The translations under genes and the position numbers were made by a program. A stretch of DNA of 60,280 bases, from positions 1 through 60,280 of the forward strand of contig NZ_LMXH01000012.1 of assembly GCF_001541095.1 (NCBI RefSeq), given 5' to 3'. Under the pieces are notes generated by a model that ran no database searches, had not been told where the DNA came from, and saw nothing but the letters and a program-made list of their open reading frames with translations. Below, piece after piece: positions 16,484 through 24,304 of this stretch; positions within the stretch are counted from its first letter, which is position 1, and each line of letters starts with the position of its first letter. The stretch comes from Paenibacillus sp. FJAT-26967 (lineage in GTDB: Bacteria; Bacillota; Bacilli; Paenibacillales; NBRC-103111).

Positions 16484-17068
16484 TCAACGAATTTGGTTTA
16501 GCTTGTCGTACTCAATCTTGAGTATGCCATAGATCTCCAAATCCACAACACCTTTGCCCGGCCACAGGGCTGCTTGTCTAATCGTCCCTTCTTGGAGGAA
16601 ACCGTTCTTGAGCAGAACCTTCTTCGAACCTTCATTCAAGGGCATCACTTCAGCCTGAATTCTGTTTATTCCGGCTTCCTCGAATAAAAATCGAACCAGT
16701 ACCTCTACCGCGCGGGTCGCAATTCCTTTGCCCCAATATGATTCCTCAAGGAAATAACCGATCGTCACCATGTTTACCTTCTGATTCAAATCAAAAGCTT
16801 CTATTATACCCACAAGCTTATCGCTTTCGCTGCCTAGGAATAACCCCCATTTAACTTTGGATTTCTTATTATAATCCCGTTCAAAATGGCCGATCATCTT
16901 CTTGACCGTGTCCCGGTTATGTTTGGGGATTATTCCACAATACTCGAACACTCCGTCATTGCTGTAAATGCTGTAAACCTCATCAAGATGGCTGACGTCA
17001 ACTTGTTTCAGTATCAGATCATCCGACGCGAGGATGGGAAATTGCCCGAAGACCGCTTGAATATTCAT
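16484..17068 (-). CDS. GNAT-family acetyltransferase, RimJ/RimL type
   Basis: A 194-aa protein. RimJ/RimL-type features are NMVTIGYFLEESYWGKGIAT with the acetyl-CoA loop W-G-K-G-I-A, then VLVRFLFEEAGINRIQAEVM and NEGSKKVLLKNGFLQEGTIR. This group acetylates N-terminal or side-chain amines of proteins or small molecules; the substrate here is unknown. The ATG at 17068 follows AAAGGAG by 5 nt. The gene is followed on the minus strand by the convergent tail-collar operon terminator. It is probably transcribed alone or with the DUF6508-like gene 70 bp upstream. Confidence 0.85.
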   Translation of the reverse strand: MNIQAVFGQFPILASDDLILKQVDVSHLDEVYSIYSNDGVFEYCGIIPKHNRDTVKKMIGHFERDYNKKSKVKWGLFLGSESDKLVGIIEAFDLNQKVNMVTIGYFLEESYWGKGIATRAVEVLVRFLFEEAGINRIQAEVMPLNEGSKKVLLKNGFLQEGTIRQAALWPGKGVVDLEIYGILKIEYDKLNQIR

Positions 17069-17138
17069 ATATTCTCCTTTTTTAAGCAAGGATTAGAATG
17101 GTGGTCATTAGATCTTAATCTTCCGGAAAGAAATGTGC

Positions 17139-17543
17139 TTAAAAATCATCAGGCAGACATTCCTTAAGCTTCAATAAAATATTCAGAAATATCTTATTCT
17201 CCGCAGCTTGCGCCCATGTTCCATCACAAAACCTTTCTTGACGAACGTAATAGGTCAGGATCGCCTGCAGCATCTCCAGATCGTTGGTTCCCTTAATGAT
17301 TTGAAGAGCTTCATTACTCGTTCCGATCGCACTGCCCAGCACATTTAAATAGTTTGGCAGCAAGATGTCACAGTCGTTTACCGCACCAATAAACGTATGT
17401 AATTTCTCGTCGTAAATACAATAGGGCATCGAGTAAACTCCGTCTTTAACCTCTTTGCCCGGCTGCCATTTGCAGAATTGCACACTCTCGTCCTCGAAGT
17501 AGCGGATGAAATCAAACAACCGCCTATATTTACTCTCTGTCAT
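17139..17543 (-). CDS. DUF6508-like protein of unknown function
   Basis: A 134-aa protein starting MTESKYRRLFDFIRYFEDES. The stretch TYYVRQERFCDGTWAQAAENKIFLNILLKLKE resembles the C-terminal motif of DUF6508 proteins, recalled from memory. It has no signal peptide, transmembrane segment or catalytic motif that I can name. ATG 17543 has AAAGGAG 6 nt upstream and is preferred over the longer frame starting at 17579. It ends 70 bp before the GNAT gene on the same strand. Confidence 0.65.
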   Translation of the reverse strand: MTESKYRRLFDFIRYFEDESVQFCKWQPGKEVKDGVYSMPYCIYDEKLHTFIGAVNDCDILLPNYLNVLGSAIGTSNEALQIIKGTNDLEMLQAILTYYVRQERFCDGTWAQAAENKIFLNILLKLKECLPDDF

Positions 17544-17652
17544 TGACATCTCCTTTATTAGCTTAGAAATTGATACCACAAATAACCAGTTGCTTTAATG
17601 TTTTCAATAGATGATTGAACAATTCCTTCCTTTTATTATTCGTTTGGCACTT

Positions 17653-17684
17653 AGAAAAAGTAAAAGAGGAGCATCAGCCCCTCT
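17653..17684 (-). terminator. Terminator of the 17.7-kb lipoprotein gene
   Basis: On the minus strand AGAGGGGC-TGAT-GCTCCTCT forms a hairpin followed by TTTACTTTTT, 36 bp after the stop codon. Confidence 0.75.
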
Positions 17685-17720
17685 ACTGTTTTCGCCTATT
17701 CTCTTCAATAAGTGGTCTAA

Positions 17721-18281
17721 TTATTTCGTTTTTAGAGCTCGTACATCATCTTTAAAAGCTTCACTATACTGCTTGAATAATCCGGTATCGAATTTGTAAC
17801 TCTTGTCGTTCGCTTGGGGCTTACTTTCCTTTAACTGTTTATATAGGATATCGGCTTCATTGGAGAGTTTGGCCCATACTTGCTTCACATTATCGTACTT
17901 CGCATCCAAACCCTGTATATACGTATTATATTCCGCCTTCTTCTCCATCGCTTTACCTAGGCGGTCAATAGTGAAATCTATATCGATCTTCTCGCCAGTG
18001 CTGCCAGTACCGCTATTTTTGTACCAGCCTATGTTAACGAATCCTTCATTCCAAATGCTCGAGGTTACAAAATTGCTGATCTCGCTTAGCTTAGACTCCA
18101 CGGTGGGCTCTTCTTTTTTAGCGGCTGGATCTGCTGCCTTATTCACAGAGTTCGCAAGCGAATTCTTAATTGCTTCCGCCAGCTTCTCCTCGTCTGTTTG
18201 TTCCTTTGCGCATCCAGCGCTGACCAATAGCAATACAACGGCCATTCCAAGCCAAACACCTAGTTTGTTACGATTAAACAT
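17721..18281 (-). CDS. Predicted lipoprotein of unknown function
   Basis: A 186-aa protein with a type II signal peptide (NKLGVWLGMAVVLLLVSAGC, lipobox VSAGC, modified Cys at residue 24). A polar Lys/Glu-rich linker and a mostly helical C-terminal part follow (KIDIDFTIDRLGKAMEKKAE, then YNTYIQGLDAKYDNVKQVWA). It should be anchored to the outer face of the membrane. I see no catalytic motif and do not recognise the family. It is a single gene with its own terminator. Confidence 0.75.
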   Translation of the reverse strand: MFNRNKLGVWLGMAVVLLLVSAGCAKEQTDEEKLAEAIKNSLANSVNKAADPAAKKEEPTVESKLSEISNFVTSSIWNEGFVNIGWYKNSGTGSTGEKIDIDFTIDRLGKAMEKKAEYNTYIQGLDAKYDNVKQVWAKLSNEADILYKQLKESKPQANDKSYKFDTGLFKQYSEAFKDDVRALKTK

Positions 18282-18403
18282 TTTAATAGTCCCCTCTTTT
18301 GCCCCATATGATTTTCTTTTATATCGGTTGCCTCCTTATATATCGGATTCTTTAACAAAATTTTGAAGGAAATGATTTTAACCAATAAGTTTGCTCAAGC
18401 TAA

Positions 18404-18437
18404 TAAAAAAGAGGATGCCTGTTAAGACAACCTCCTC
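18404..18437 (-). terminator. Terminator of the 18.5-kb lipoprotein gene
   Basis: On the minus strand GAGGAGGTTGTC - TTAA - CAGGCATCCTC forms an imperfect stem followed by TTTTTTATT, 31 bp after the stop codon. Confidence 0.7.
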
Positions 18438-18467
18438 AACCCCGTGAAGGGTAATTCATTATATATC

Positions 18468-18896
18468 TTATTTCTGCAAGACTTCATTGAAAATTTGTCC
18501 TTCTCTATCCAATTGAATGATTTTAAGACGCTTCGTCTTTTTGACATAGATGGTCTTGTAGCGCTCTTTACCGTCTTGTTCTATGAGAAGTATTCGATCG
18601 CCTTCGTTATCGGTTACCGTTTTGAACTGATAATCCTTATCACCGATTTGTTGAATAATCGTATCATACTCAGGTAGGGAAGACCACTTCTCCTGATTTA
18701 CGCTTTCTTCAGATGGTCGCTGAGTTTCTTCTTTGGGCTGGTTATTTCCTTGTGAATCTTCCTGTACGACATCTGTTTGCCCGGACTGCTGCCGGTTCTC
18801 TTCTGTACTCTCCGTATTACGGATATCCGTATCATTACTACCACAAGCTGTTAGCAGAAGGGCAGCGGCACTTAATGTCATAAATGTTTTATACAT
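18468..18896 (-). CDS. Small predicted lipoprotein (intact paralogue of the 23.5-kb pseudogene)
   Basis: A 142-aa protein with a lipobox (MTLSAAALLLTACGS; lipid-modified Cys18). A Gln/Glu/Asn/Ser-rich disordered linker spans residues ~20-75. A small C-terminal domain (EYDTIIQQIGDKDYQFKTVT, then LIEQDGKERYKTIYVKKTKR) follows. The function is not recognisable. A decayed copy, including about 120 bp of upstream DNA, lies at 23.45-23.82 kb in the same orientation. A short open frame ending in GKYTTGDDITDV overlaps the start codon and may be the remnant of an upstream gene. Confidence 0.75.
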   Translation of the reverse strand: MYKTFMTLSAAALLLTACGSNDTDIRNTESTEENRQQSGQTDVVQEDSQGNNQPKEETQRPSEESVNQEKWSSLPEYDTIIQQIGDKDYQFKTVTDNEGDRILLIEQDGKERYKTIYVKKTKRLKIIQLDREGQIFNEVLQK

Positions 18897-19332
18897 CAGT
18901 TATGTCATCTCCTGTTGTGTACTTCCCATTCATTCTAACAACAAATACATTGGGAGGCCAATTCCCGTTACTTTCTGTATGATCGATTTGCTTATTCAAT
19001 TCCTAAGCACCGCCGTGAATATAACCACATCTTGCAAAAAATGGATACTTAGCGTCCAGAAAAACCCTTTTGTTTCAATCATGGATTTAGCCAAGATCCA
19101 GCCTAGAAGTGAGTATGGGCTTTCTTAGTCTCATGTTTCTGTCTTGCTGGGCCAAGTCCCGCCGCTCTTTACTTTTAAGATGAGAATTGAGTAGCGTTTA
19201 TTACCTGTACAGGCTAATTGAAAACCATCCGCGACAACAGGTGAAATCCAAAAATTTGCTAATCTCTTAAGATTTTCTTTTCGATTCGGGTTACTTTTTC
19301 TTCGAAGCTTAATTTTTTCTTTTCTGGTACTA
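18897..19332. other. Non-coding or decayed stretch upstream of the lipoprotein gene
   Basis: Positions 18897-19015 are shared with 23.71-23.82 kb and so belong to a segmental duplication. The rest holds only a weak minus-strand frame (19131-19358, no ribosome site). I see no RNA gene or convincing promoter. Confidence 0.4.
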
Positions 19333-19377
19333 CAAAAGCCGTTTGACCCCTCTCGCAAGGGACCAAACGGCCTTTTC
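19333..19377 (-). terminator. Terminator of the nitrilase operon
   Basis: On the minus strand GGCCGTTTGGTCCCTTGCGA pairs with the following GAGGGGTCAAACGGC and is followed by TTTTGT. It lies 4 bp past the stop codon at 19381. Confidence 0.85.
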
Positions 19378-19380
19378 GGT

Positions 19381-20262
19381 TTACAGCAGCGTCTTCTGGT
19401 GTTCGTGTTCGTATAGATCGGGGCGGCGGTCGTAGAAAGGTGCTACCGCGCCGCGTTCGCGATTCTCTCGGAGCCTATGGAAGTCAAGTTCCGCCAGCAC
19501 CGTCCTGTTTTCGTTCGTTTCTCCGACCTGCAAGATGCCATCCGCGGCGAACGGTAGATCACATGGAGTGAATACGCCCGCTTGGCAAAAACCAATGTCC
19601 ACCTGCGGACGATCCTCGGACAAAGCTCCAACGAGGCCGCTTAATACAACGAACAGCTGATTCTCGATCGCCCTCGCTTGGGCGCAATGCCGCACACGAT
19701 GGTACCCGAAGGAACTATCGGTATAGGAAGGGCATAGAAGCAGTTCCGCGCCGCGAAGTGCGGCTGCCCTTGCCAGCTCCGGAAACTCGATGTCGTAACA
19801 GGTCAAGATCGCCATCTTGCCCCACTCCGTGTCGAATACGTTAAGCTCGTCACCTCCGACCAGAGGCCAGCGAATTTGCTCCTCCGGCGTAAGATGCACC
19901 TTTCTCTGCGTTTCCACCCGTCCCTCGGGAAAGAAGAGGAATGCCTTGTTCGAGTACTTACCCTCTTCCTCTAAGCAAATATGCGTCCCCGCTTGTATAG
20001 CAATATCGTATTCTCGGCTCAGCTCTCCGAAGAACTCGATATATTTATCCGTCAGCCCGTCCAGAAAATAACACGCTTCATCGTGCAGCATCGACGGCTC
20101 TATGCTTAGCAAGTGAGCCGTCATGTACTCCGGGAATACGATCATGGAGGCGCCCTGCTCGGCAGCATCCCGAACCTTCGTCTTGATTCCCGTCCAGAAC
20201 TCTTCTTCGGTACGGATATCGGTGAGACCGTATTGCGTTGTTGCAATCGTTAACTTCTTCAT
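19381..20262 (-). CDS. Carbon-nitrogen hydrolase (nitrilase superfamily), catalytic triad intact
   Basis: A 293-aa cytosolic enzyme of the amidase/nitrilase superfamily. The Glu-Lys-Cys triad is visible: E45 (MIVFPEYMT), K121 (VETQRKVHLTP) and C155 (MAILTCYDIEFPE). Substrates of this superfamily are amides, nitriles or carbamoyl compounds; this one cannot be deduced. ATG 20262 has AGAGG 5 nt upstream. The gene lies 18 bp behind a GNAT-nitrilase fusion whose nitrilase half resembles it closely (HxRV+YCAQARAIENQ, DNVDV/QVDIG, FTPCDLPFAADGI/YTPADFSFSRDGI). The two therefore form an operon of one active and one probably inactive nitrilase domain. Confidence 0.9.
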   Translation of the reverse strand: MKKLTIATTQYGLTDIRTEEEFWTGIKTKVRDAAEQGASMIVFPEYMTAHLLSIEPSMLHDEACYFLDGLTDKYIEFFGELSREYDIAIQAGTHICLEEEGKYSNKAFLFFPEGRVETQRKVHLTPEEQIRWPLVGGDELNVFDTEWGKMAILTCYDIEFPELARAAALRGAELLLCPSYTDSSFGYHRVRHCAQARAIENQLFVVLSGLVGALSEDRPQVDIGFCQAGVFTPCDLPFAADGILQVGETNENRTVLAELDFHRLRENRERGAVAPFYDRRPDLYEHEHQKTLL

Positions 20263-20280
20263 AAGCACCTCTGGTATGTT

Positions 20281-21819
20281 TTAAGTACGTATTTGTAAGG
20301 AATAGATGTCCGTCCGGCGATCCTTGAACGACAATGCATCACTGGACTTACGGTACCTTTCCAGCGTTTCCATATCTACCTCGGCCATGATGACCGTCTC
20401 CGTATTCTCGCTGCACTCCCCCGCGATGCCGTCGCGAGAGAAAGAGAAATCAGCCGGCGTATAGATACCGGACTGGGCATACTGAACGTCTACGTTATCC
20501 ACATGGGTTAAATTTCCTACCGTTCCCGCGGTCACAATGAACACTTGGTTCTCGATCGCCCTGGCCTGTGCGCAGTACTTCACCCTCAGGAACGTCTGTC
20601 TGTCTTCCGCGCAGAAAGGAACGAATATAATCTGCGCCCCCTCCTCTGCGACGATACGCGACAACTCCGGATACTCGATATCGCTGCTGAGTTGAATCGA
20701 TATTTTACCGCAATCCGTGTCGAACACCTCGAGTGAGCTACCCCCGTTGATGCCCCACCACTTCCGCTCGTTAGGAGAAATATGCAGTTTGTATTGCTGC
20801 TCAATTGTGCCGTCCCGGCGGAACAAGTGAGCCACGTTGTAGATCCGGTTATTGTTCTCGACGAAGTGAGAGCCGCCTACGATATTTACGTTGTATTTGA
20901 CCGCGAGTTCGGAGAATAACTCCACATAGTTGGTCGTATATGTCGTGAGCTTCCGGACGGCCAAGCTCGGAGAGCGTTCATCCAAGAAGGAAAGCAGCTG
21001 CATGGTGAAGTTCTCCGGGAAAACAGCGAAATCGGATTTGTAATCCGATGCCACGTCCACGTAGTGCTCGCACTGGGTGGCGAATTCCTCGAAAGAATCG
21101 ATCTTCTTCATCATATACTGGACTACGCAAATGCGGACGGGGAAAGACATTTTATACAGCGTCTTGTTGATACTCGGCCTGTATTCGATATTATTCCATT
21201 CTAACAGGGCCGCGAAATTCTCAGAATCGGCATCATCGGACAAATAATTGGTAATGATCCTCTTCAGCGTAAATCCGTTCATCATCTGAAAGGTCAGCAC
21301 CGGATCGTAGATGTTCTGCTGCAGCACTTCCTCCGCGTAAGCTCTTGGCGACAACTTATCGGAATAGTTGTGATACCCCGGGATACGTCCCCCTACGATA
21401 ATACTTTTGAGGTTAAGCTGCTCCGCCAGCCGTTTCCTCGCCTCGTATAACCTTCTGCCGATTTTCATGCGACGGAAATCCGGATGCACCATAACTTCCA
21501 TCCCATAGAGGTTCCCTCCCCGGGGGTTATGGTTGCGAATATAGCCCTTGTCCGTGATCTCGGAATACGTATGCTGCTCCAAATAATCGTCGAAGTTCAC
21601 GATCAGGCTAGAACAGGAGCCGATAATGTCACCGTCGAGCTCGACGCAGATTTGACCCTCGGGAAACGTGCGGACGTGACTTTCCAATTGATCCAGCTTC
21701 CAGGGGCCCATGTTCGGAAAACAAATATTTTGCAGCGCGATGATTTTATCGAAATCTTCGCGTTCAATGTTGCGGATGATGATTTTCTTTTCGAATTGCG
21801 AGATTTGATCGGTTGTCAT
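20281..21819 (-). CDS. GNAT acetyltransferase - nitrilase-like fusion (YhcX-like); nitrilase Cys replaced by Ser
   Basis: A 512-aa two-domain protein. Residues ~10-200 are a GNAT domain (GNLYGMEVMVHPDFRRMKIG with the R-R-x-K-I-G CoA loop). Residues ~225-505 are a nitrilase-like domain with E269 (FAVFPENFT) and K344 (QYKLHISP). At the nucleophile position the sequence reads KISIQLSSDIEYPE; alignment with the downstream enzyme (MAILTCYDIEFPE) puts Ser378 where the Cys should be. Bacillus YhcX has the same domain order. The nitrilase half may be non-catalytic or work with Ser; whether this is common in the family I cannot check. ATG 21819 follows AAAGGGG by 9 nt. It is the first gene of the two-gene nitrilase operon. 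Confidence 0.88.
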   Translation of the reverse strand: MTTDQISQFEKKIIIRNIEREDFDKIIALQNICFPNMGPWKLDQLESHVRTFPEGQICVELDGDIIGSCSSLIVNFDDYLEQHTYSEITDKGYIRNHNPRGGNLYGMEVMVHPDFRRMKIGRRLYEARKRLAEQLNLKSIIVGGRIPGYHNYSDKLSPRAYAEEVLQQNIYDPVLTFQMMNGFTLKRIITNYLSDDADSENFAALLEWNNIEYRPSINKTLYKMSFPVRICVVQYMMKKIDSFEEFATQCEHYVDVASDYKSDFAVFPENFTMQLLSFLDERSPSLAVRKLTTYTTNYVELFSELAVKYNVNIVGGSHFVENNNRIYNVAHLFRRDGTIEQQYKLHISPNERKWWGINGGSSLEVFDTDCGKISIQLSSDIEYPELSRIVAEEGAQIIFVPFCAEDRQTFLRVKYCAQARAIENQVFIVTAGTVGNLTHVDNVDVQYAQSGIYTPADFSFSRDGIAGECSENTETVIMAEVDMETLERYRKSSDALSFKDRRTDIYSLQIRT

Positions 21820-21852
21820 GAAATGAGACCCCTTTATATATGCGTTTAAAAT

Positions 21853-21861
21853 AGTATACCA
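21853..21861 (-). promoter_or_regulatory. Extended -10 promoter of the GNAT-nitrilase operon
   Basis: On the minus strand TGGTATACT (TGn-TATACT, extended -10) lies about 34 bp upstream of the start codon. No good -35 is present, as is usual for extended -10 promoters. Confidence 0.5.
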
Positions 21862-22195
21862 CATTGTTTCTTGTCCCTAGTATCGGGATGTAGCGGTTTT
21901 GTTATTTTGGAAAAATGAGGAAACGCTCGTAATAACACTTTGTATAACGAATCGGAATCTCCTGTGTCAGCGGCGCATAGGGCGGTTTAACGACCTCAAA
22001 TTCGTAAGCAACACTTGCGAATGTGGTGATTGCTTAGAGCGCGAAAAACATAAAAACTAAGGAAGCCTCCGAGCTTCTGAGCGTACTTTGCCCAAGCTCG
22101 ATCCGAACTCCTGACTAAGTTCTCCACCAGAGATGCTTTCACATCATGTAGACGGTATCACATATGGCATATAGGAAAAGGAGAACAACACAAAC
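21862..22195. other. Intergenic stretch without recognisable gene
   Basis: It lies between divergent transcription units. I see no coding frame with a ribosome site and no recognisable RNA. Confidence 0.4.
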
Positions 22196-22224
22196 TTGCT
22201 TATCACACTTTTGTGTGCTATTAT
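22196..22224 (+). promoter_or_regulatory. Promoter of the cold-shock gene
   Basis: -35 TTGCTT (22196-22201), a 17-bp spacer and -10 TATTAT (22219-22224). The spacer contains the inverted repeat CACACTTTTGTGTG, a possible operator. Transcription from here gives a leader of about 125 nt before csp. Confidence 0.65.
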
Positions 22225-22252
22225 CAGGTTATAAACGGATTTAACATAAACT

Positions 22253-22311
22253 CACATATTGAAAAAGTGATCATTTATGTAATGGTACTTTTTTCAATAT
22301 GTGATTTTTTT
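22253..22311 (+). promoter_or_regulatory. Terminator-like hairpin in the csp 5' leader
   Basis: Arms CACATATTGAAAAAGT (22253-22268) and ACTTTTTTCAATATGTG (22287-22303) form a long stem with one bulge, directly followed by ATTTTTTT. It lies between the csp promoter and its ribosome site, so it is either a leader attenuator / temperature-sensitive fold or a terminator for an upstream transcript. Confidence 0.6.
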
Positions 22312-22356
22312 GTTTTAAAAAAAGCATGTTAATAACAAATTGGAGGTAATTTTATT

Positions 22357-22557
22357 ATGGAAACAGGAACAGTGAAATGGTTTAATGCAGAGAAAGGTTT
22401 TGGATTTATTGAAGTGGAAGGCGGAAATGACGTATTCGTTCATTTCTCTGCGATTCAAGGGGATGGATTTAAATCGTTGGACGAAGGTCAACGCGTTGAA
22501 TTTAATGTAACTCAAGGCAACCGCGGTCCTCAAGCCGAAAATGTTGTAAAACTGTAA
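22357..22557 (+). CDS. csp: Cold-shock protein (CspA family)
   Basis: A 66-aa single cold-shock domain with both RNA-binding motifs: RNP1 KGFGFIEV (residues ~13-20) and RNP2 VFVHFSAI (~27-34). Length and sequence are typical of Csp RNA chaperones, which melt mRNA secondary structure after a temperature drop. A ribosome site GGAGG lies 9-10 nt upstream. The gene has its own promoter, a structured leader with a terminator-like hairpin, and a strong terminator, so it is monocistronic and likely regulated at leader level. Confidence 0.96.
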   Translation: METGTVKWFNAEKGFGFIEVEGGNDVFVHFSAIQGDGFKSLDEGQRVEFNVTQGNRGPQAENVVKL

Positions 22558-22565
22558 TTCACAGT

Positions 22566-22600
22566 GACTGTCCTTAACAAGTGTTAAGGGCAGTTTTTTT
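22566..22600 (+). terminator. Terminator of csp
   Basis: ACTGTCCTTAACA - AG - TGTTAAGGGCAGT followed by TTTTTTT, about 10 bp after the stop codon. Confidence 0.9.
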
Positions 22601-22817
22601 ATCTAAAGAGGAGAAAACGAGCAGCCACGTATATAATTCTTGGTTACTCAATGTTCCCCGCATTATGTGTCATGTTACAAATTTTGAGTTTTTTGAAAGT
22701 CTAATTCTCCCTTCCTGTTGTTCAATAACCGTTTCTATGTAGATCAATTTTTTCTAATGGACAATCACGAAGGTTGTCATTTTCATAATTTATAATTATA
22801 GAAGTGAGGTATCGCAA

Positions 22818-23096
22818 ATGAACAAAGATCAATTAATAGAAGAAGTAGCTAAATCTGGTGGATTTTCAAAAAAGAACGCTGAAAAAGCTGTAACACATGT
22901 GCTGGACTCAATTTTTGAAGCTTTAAAGCAAGGCAAAGAAGTTCAACTAGTCGGCTTCGGGAGATTTGATGTCCGTAATCGTGAAGCACGCATGGGAAAA
23001 AGCCGCAAAACCGGTGAAGAGGTGCAACTTCCGGCAGGTAAAGTTCCTATATTCACGGCAGGAATTACTCTGAAAAAAGCTTTAAATCAAGCTTAA
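22818..23096 (+). CDS. hup: DNA-binding protein HU
   Basis: A 92-aa histone-like nucleoid protein. It has the HU start MNKDQLIEEVAKSGGFSKKN, the core VQLVGFGRFDVRNREARMGK and the flexible beta-arm with the proline turn (KTGEEVQLPAGKVPIF). HU dimers bend DNA and compact the nucleoid. GTGAGG lies 8 nt before the ATG. The AT-rich context and the nearby accessory genes suggest a second, accessory HU rather than the main chromosomal copy, but this cannot be decided here. Confidence 0.95.
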   Translation: MNKDQLIEEVAKSGGFSKKNAEKAVTHVLDSIFEALKQGKEVQLVGFGRFDVRNREARMGKSRKTGEEVQLPAGKVPIFTAGITLKKALNQA

Positions 23097-23451
23097 GTCA
23101 CCAAATGCTAATATAAAATAAAGATGTTACTACATCAGAAAAGCGGTTTTCTATCAACATAAGTACACATGATTCGAACGTTAGTGTCGTATTTTCCACT
23201 ATTGATGACATTATTAATTTTTATTCCAAACAGGGTTTGCAAACAAAAGCAGCCAATCTGAGCCATTCAAAGAATGACACAAGTAATGACAGGGATGATA
23301 TATCATCATTAGAGAAATGATTCTGTACACCCAACCTTTTGTTTGGCTGCCTCCTTTAAAAAGCCTTTTCGAATCGAAAAGGTCAAAAAACCTCTTGGTA
23401 AGTTTCGAAAGACTCATCACCCCGTGAACGGTATTTCATTAACATTTTCAC
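23097..23451. other. Gene-free stretch with inverted repeats
   Basis: It contains the palindromic hairpin CCTTTTCGAATCGAAAAGG near 23360 and a loose pair AAAGCAGCCAA / TTTGGCTGCC. No coding frame with a ribosome site is seen. Confidence 0.4.
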
Positions 23452-23708
23452 TGTAGGACTTCATTGAAAATTTGTCCTTCTCTATCCAATTGTAGAGAAG
23501 ACCACTTCTCCTGAATTGCACTTTCTTCAGATGGACGCTGAGTTTCTTCGTTGGGCTGGTTGTTTCCTGCGAATCTTCCTGTACGTCTCCTGTTTGCCCG
23601 GACTGCTGCCGGTTCCCCTCTGTACTCTCCGCATTTCGAATATCCGTATCATTATTACCACAAGCTGTTAGTAGAAGGGCAGCGTATTGTCATAAACATT
23701 TTATACAT
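23452..23708 (-). pseudogene. Decayed copy of the 18.5-kb lipoprotein gene
   Basis: Base-by-base reading shows close similarity to 18468-18896 and its upstream region, in the same orientation. Relative to the intact gene it lacks 159 bp (matching 18516-18674) and has small indels in the linker (TTCCTGCGAATC versus TTCCTTGTGAATC) and near the signal peptide, so the frame is broken. The stop codon region has also diverged. The similarity extends through about 120 bp upstream, to about 23.82 kb. Confidence 0.8.
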
Positions 23709-23820
23709 AAATTATGTCATCTCCTGTTGTGTACTTCCCATCCATTCTAACAACAAATAATCTGGAGGCCAATTCCAGTTACTTTCTGTATGAGTCGACT
23801 TGCTTATTCAATTCCCAGGC

Positions 23821-23877
23821 ACCGCTATGTTCAACCATTACACCCTTAGAATTACCTGTGGAACCCGATGTATAATT
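23821..23877 (-). pseudogene. Relic of an NRPS adenylation domain (core motif A3)
   Basis: On the minus strand 19 codons read NYTSGSTGNSKGVMVEHSG, which matches the A3 core (YTSGSTG-x-PKGV-x-VEH) of non-ribosomal peptide synthetase adenylation domains. Nothing else of the domain is visible. The frame runs on into DNA shared with the lipoprotein duplication, so this is a recombination junction. Confidence 0.7.
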
Positions 23878-24024
23878 AGAAGAGCTAATTTCCAGAATTA
23901 TATATATCTTTTAATATATTGATTTTTTTGGATAGTGTATGATAAAATTTTGTTAACAAATACGTTAATCTACATACTAAATGTCATGTTTATATTAGGC
24001 ATCAGAATAATAGGAGCGTATACA

Positions 24025-24261
24025 ATGAGCAATATCAGAAATCAAGTTGAACAATTCATTTATGAACTTATGGATCATAAGCCTTCGACTGCACTCAACA
24101 ACCAGTTGGCGGAAAATGGTTTTGATTCCATTATGTTTATCCGCTTAATGGTTATGATTGAAATGAAATATGGAATTGAAATTCAAGATGAATTTTTAAT
24201 CATGAAGAATATGTCCACAATTGATGAAGTAGTCGTTTTTATTCAAGGTTACACTCAATAA
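24025..24261 (+). CDS. Stand-alone acyl/peptidyl carrier protein
   Basis: A 78-aa four-helix carrier protein with the phosphopantetheine site ENGFDSIMFIRLMVMIE (Ser35 of the DS motif). Such proteins carry acyl or aminoacyl groups as thioesters in fatty acid, polyketide or peptide synthesis. ATG 24025 follows AGGAGCG by about 6 nt; the longer frame from 23935 has no ribosome site. The base composition is AT-rich. It is followed after 43 bp by a 363-aa protein of unknown function, and an adenylation-domain relic lies just upstream on the opposite strand. No other biosynthetic enzyme is nearby, so the pathway is unknown or has been lost. Confidence 0.85.
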   Translation: MSNIRNQVEQFIYELMDHKPSTALNNQLAENGFDSIMFIRLMVMIEMKYGIEIQDEFLIMKNMSTIDEVVVFIQGYTQ

Positions 24262-24304
24262 TAAGACACTATGTCTGCGCCGCGACAAGGAGGACAGATC
24301 TTAA

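Noticed and set aside
19131-19358. A 75-codon minus-strand frame next to the nitrilase terminator
   Set aside because: It has no ribosome site and overlaps the terminator hairpin; the sequence has no recognisable motif.
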